A stretch of 64,000 nt of DNA from Silurus meridionalis. Taxonomy: Eukaryota; Chordata; Actinopteri; Siluriformes; Siluridae. The DNA lies in the NCBI RefSeq assembly GCF_014805685.1, contig NC_060886.1, positions 20,339,608 to 20,403,607 of the forward strand, in the 5' to 3' direction. Shown in pieces: positions 62,295-64,000 of the stretch. Within the stretch, counting starts at the first letter, position 1. Every line of letters starts with the position of its first letter. Under the pieces are notes generated by a model that saw only the letters and a program-made list of their open reading frames with translations, made no database searches and was not told the origin of the DNA. The translations under genes were made by a program, and so were the position numbers.

Positions 62295-62400
62295 TAGCGC
62301 TTCTCAAACTTTTTTTTCAGCCAGGGACCCTTTTATCTATAAAATGAATTCATGGACCCCCTCAGTACAGAGTTATTTTTGAGTGTAATCCAAAAATTCA
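62295..62400 (+). mobile_element. Possible fragment of an interspersed repeat
   Basis: GCGCTTCTCAAACTTTTTTT, then CAGCCAGGGACC and CATGGACCCCCTCAG, resembles the end of a repeat common in vertebrate genomes. Borders and family are not resolved. Confidence 0.35.
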
Positions 62401-62929
62401 AATATAAGGCACATGTTTGCGCAATCTTATTTTTTTTTTCAAGCCATTAAAATGGGGCGCATTTTAGTTCTTCCACTGACAAAACATGTTAGATACAAGT
62501 TCATATTATTTATAGGCCTACATGATTTTAAGTTATTAAGTTGTGGATTAAAACCATTATTTTCAAGTGACTAGTCAAGCAAGTTAATACTATTAGAGCT
62601 TGATAATAAATTAAATAGCTATGATAGTGCTGGCTTTTTATTTAGCCAATTCTAATAAAAAAAAGTAAAAACATACAAAAATAAAATGAAATCACAGACC
62701 TTCTGACTGCTTTACTGAATCCTGGGGACACTTAGTAAAATGTATTGGGTGTGGTCTAGTTATGGCTGAAGACATCAAAGCAAAATAGACAGCTGAAAAA
62801 ACCTTGTCTCCATCCTCCTATACAACAGAACATTTCTGAACAAAAATCTAACGCCTGGTTTTAAGCAAACAGATATAATAACACATCACACTAAATTCAT
62901 CATAGCATTGTTAATGTACTTGCATGTCA

Positions 62930-63290
62930 TCATTCAAATGCAAATTTAAACGTTCCAACCTTTCCACATAATCATAGATGATTTCAGAGCGGATGAGGCG
63001 CTGGTGTTGACAGTGCTGCCTGCACTGCCTAATAGCCCATGATGGCGTTCTGTCTGCCTAACACTCGACAGGCGAAAGAGACAAGTGTTTCACATTTGGC
63101 ATTTTCTTATGCAAAGCAATAATTCACGGGGTCTCGGGCATATGCGCAGCGCCATTGTTCTGTCCAAATGATGCTCATTAAGGCATGACACCAGAGGCCA
63201 AAAGACTGCCGAGCCAGTGGAGAGCTCTAAAGCAAGCTAAGCACATCAACAGTGGCTGGAAAGGCCCTGTTTCAGTACTACAGAGAGATT
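62930..63290. promoter_or_regulatory. Candidate conserved non-coding block
   Basis: Repeat-free, CpG-containing, balanced sequence (for example GGGGTCTCGGGCATATGCGC near 63128) at the far right of the window. Confidence 0.32.
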
Positions 63291-63559
63291 AAATTTAAAT
63301 TATTCTCTGTCTCTCTCACAAACAAACAAAAAGCAATGTGAGGAGACTTTTTATCAATAAGAGGGAAGAATGAACTCGGGGGGAAAACACAAGTTTATAT
63401 CAGCATGTGTGAAGAATTTTTTTAAAAACCGAATGATCCATGAGACAGGCATGTGCCACTGAAAGAAGAGATGATTCTGGATTGAATCCTCTCAGCATAA
63501 GATTGATGGATGAAATGGATGAGTCTGACATTGTGGGTGTCAGGACATATTTACATTTC

Positions 63560-63760
63560 TCCATTTTGTAGAAGCTTTTATTTAACATGACTTAGAAAGA
63601 TTTACAGCCCACACATACAGATCAGTTGGGGATTTAAGGGTCTTGCTCAAGAGCCCAGCATTTCCTTGCTGGAAATCCTGGTCTCTGCTTTCGTACCTAG
63701 AGTTAAGGTTGTGGGGTTCAATCTATGGTTGAGGAACCTGAAATACTTAGATAACACTGT
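63560..63760 (+). mobile_element. Decayed SINE-like repeat
   Basis: GAAGCTTTTATTTAACATGA, then GATTTAAGGGTCTTGCTCAAG, GCCCAGCATTTCC and CTAGAGTTAAGG follow the order of a common fish repeat (an 'acgcttttatccaaagcgac'-type unit). The copy is heavily diverged. Confidence 0.5.
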
Positions 63761-64000
63761 CCTGGTCTGAGAACACTACACTTGGTCCACTGTTCTTTTT
63801 CTTTGCCCCTCACACAGTCCTTTTCTCTCTCATGTGCACACACAATGTCTCTAGAGATCACTTACACACTTCAGAAGAGAAGATCCCAAGACTATTACCT
63901 CTCTGCATGAAGCATAGTTGACCAAACTCCATTTCATCCCCCAAAGGCCTTGTCCCAAAGTCATAATCCTAATATAATAATAATAAAGGATGAAGCTAAT

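Larger units (their letters stand above)
48886..64000 (-). other. fign: Probable FIGN first intron or upstream region (no coding exon seen)
   Basis: No match to the short N-terminal coding exon of FIGN (ending in a Val-Tyr-type donor) was found by eye on the minus strand between the acceptor and the right edge. The true first coding exon may be outside the window. In this region I see microsatellites, transposon relics and unique blocks, and no protein-coding gene. Confidence 0.5.

Noticed and set aside
48886..64000. Short N-terminal coding exon of FIGN
   Set aside because: I searched by eye for the Val-Tyr-plus-donor pattern on the minus strand. No convincing match was found, so the exon is probably outside the window.

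Overview
The window looks like vertebrate, almost certainly teleost fish, nuclear DNA. The evidence is one intact vertebrate gene, a very low gene density, long AT-rich spacers, many long dinucleotide and tetranucleotide microsatellites, and fish-type transposon relics (chromodomain Ty3/gypsy, L2-type and CR1/Rex-type LINEs, short TIR elements, SINE-like repeats). The repeat families would suit an ostariophysan such as a catfish or characin, but that is only an impression.

The only protein-coding gene I can support is fidgetin (FIGN), on the minus strand. Its large terminal coding exon covers 46658-48885. It encodes an AAA-type ATPase that severs and depolymerises microtubules. The reading frame is open from a clear splice acceptor to the conserved C-terminus. 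A likely 3'UTR of about 3.2 kb runs down to a polyadenylation signal at 43416-43421, which is followed by a GT-rich stretch. No match to the short upstream coding exon of FIGN was found, so the gene probably continues beyond the right edge, and 48886-64000 is probably its first intron or upstream region. A strong splice donor at 49088 suggests a local alternative 5'UTR exon.

Layout: 1-26840 is gene-desert sequence downstream of FIGN, with microsatellites, two copies of one TIR DNA transposon, an orphan CpG-rich island (about 9450-9915), a GC-rich block (about 18240-18500) and a TATA-type promoter-like sequence (19261). 26840-29041 is a decayed gypsy element with a 3' LTR. 29665-33800 is a nest of LINEs: a CR1/Rex-like LINE broken by two L2-type insertions. 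33935-43390 is spacer with a SINE-like element, an L2 tail and microsatellites. 43390-48885 is the FIGN 3'UTR and coding exon. 48886-64000 is probable intron or upstream sequence with a SINE-like copy, a TIR MITE and several unique-looking blocks rich in TAATTA and ATTTGCAT-type motifs. In tetrapods FIGN lies in a gene desert next to KCNH7 and GRB14, and these unique blocks are the natural candidates for conserved enhancers. I could not align them.

No CRISPR array, operon, tRNA or rRNA was seen, and I found no clear evidence of a new multi-gene system. The most notable observations are an arginine in place of the Walker A lysine of FIGN, the orphan promoter-like islands, and the nested LINEs.
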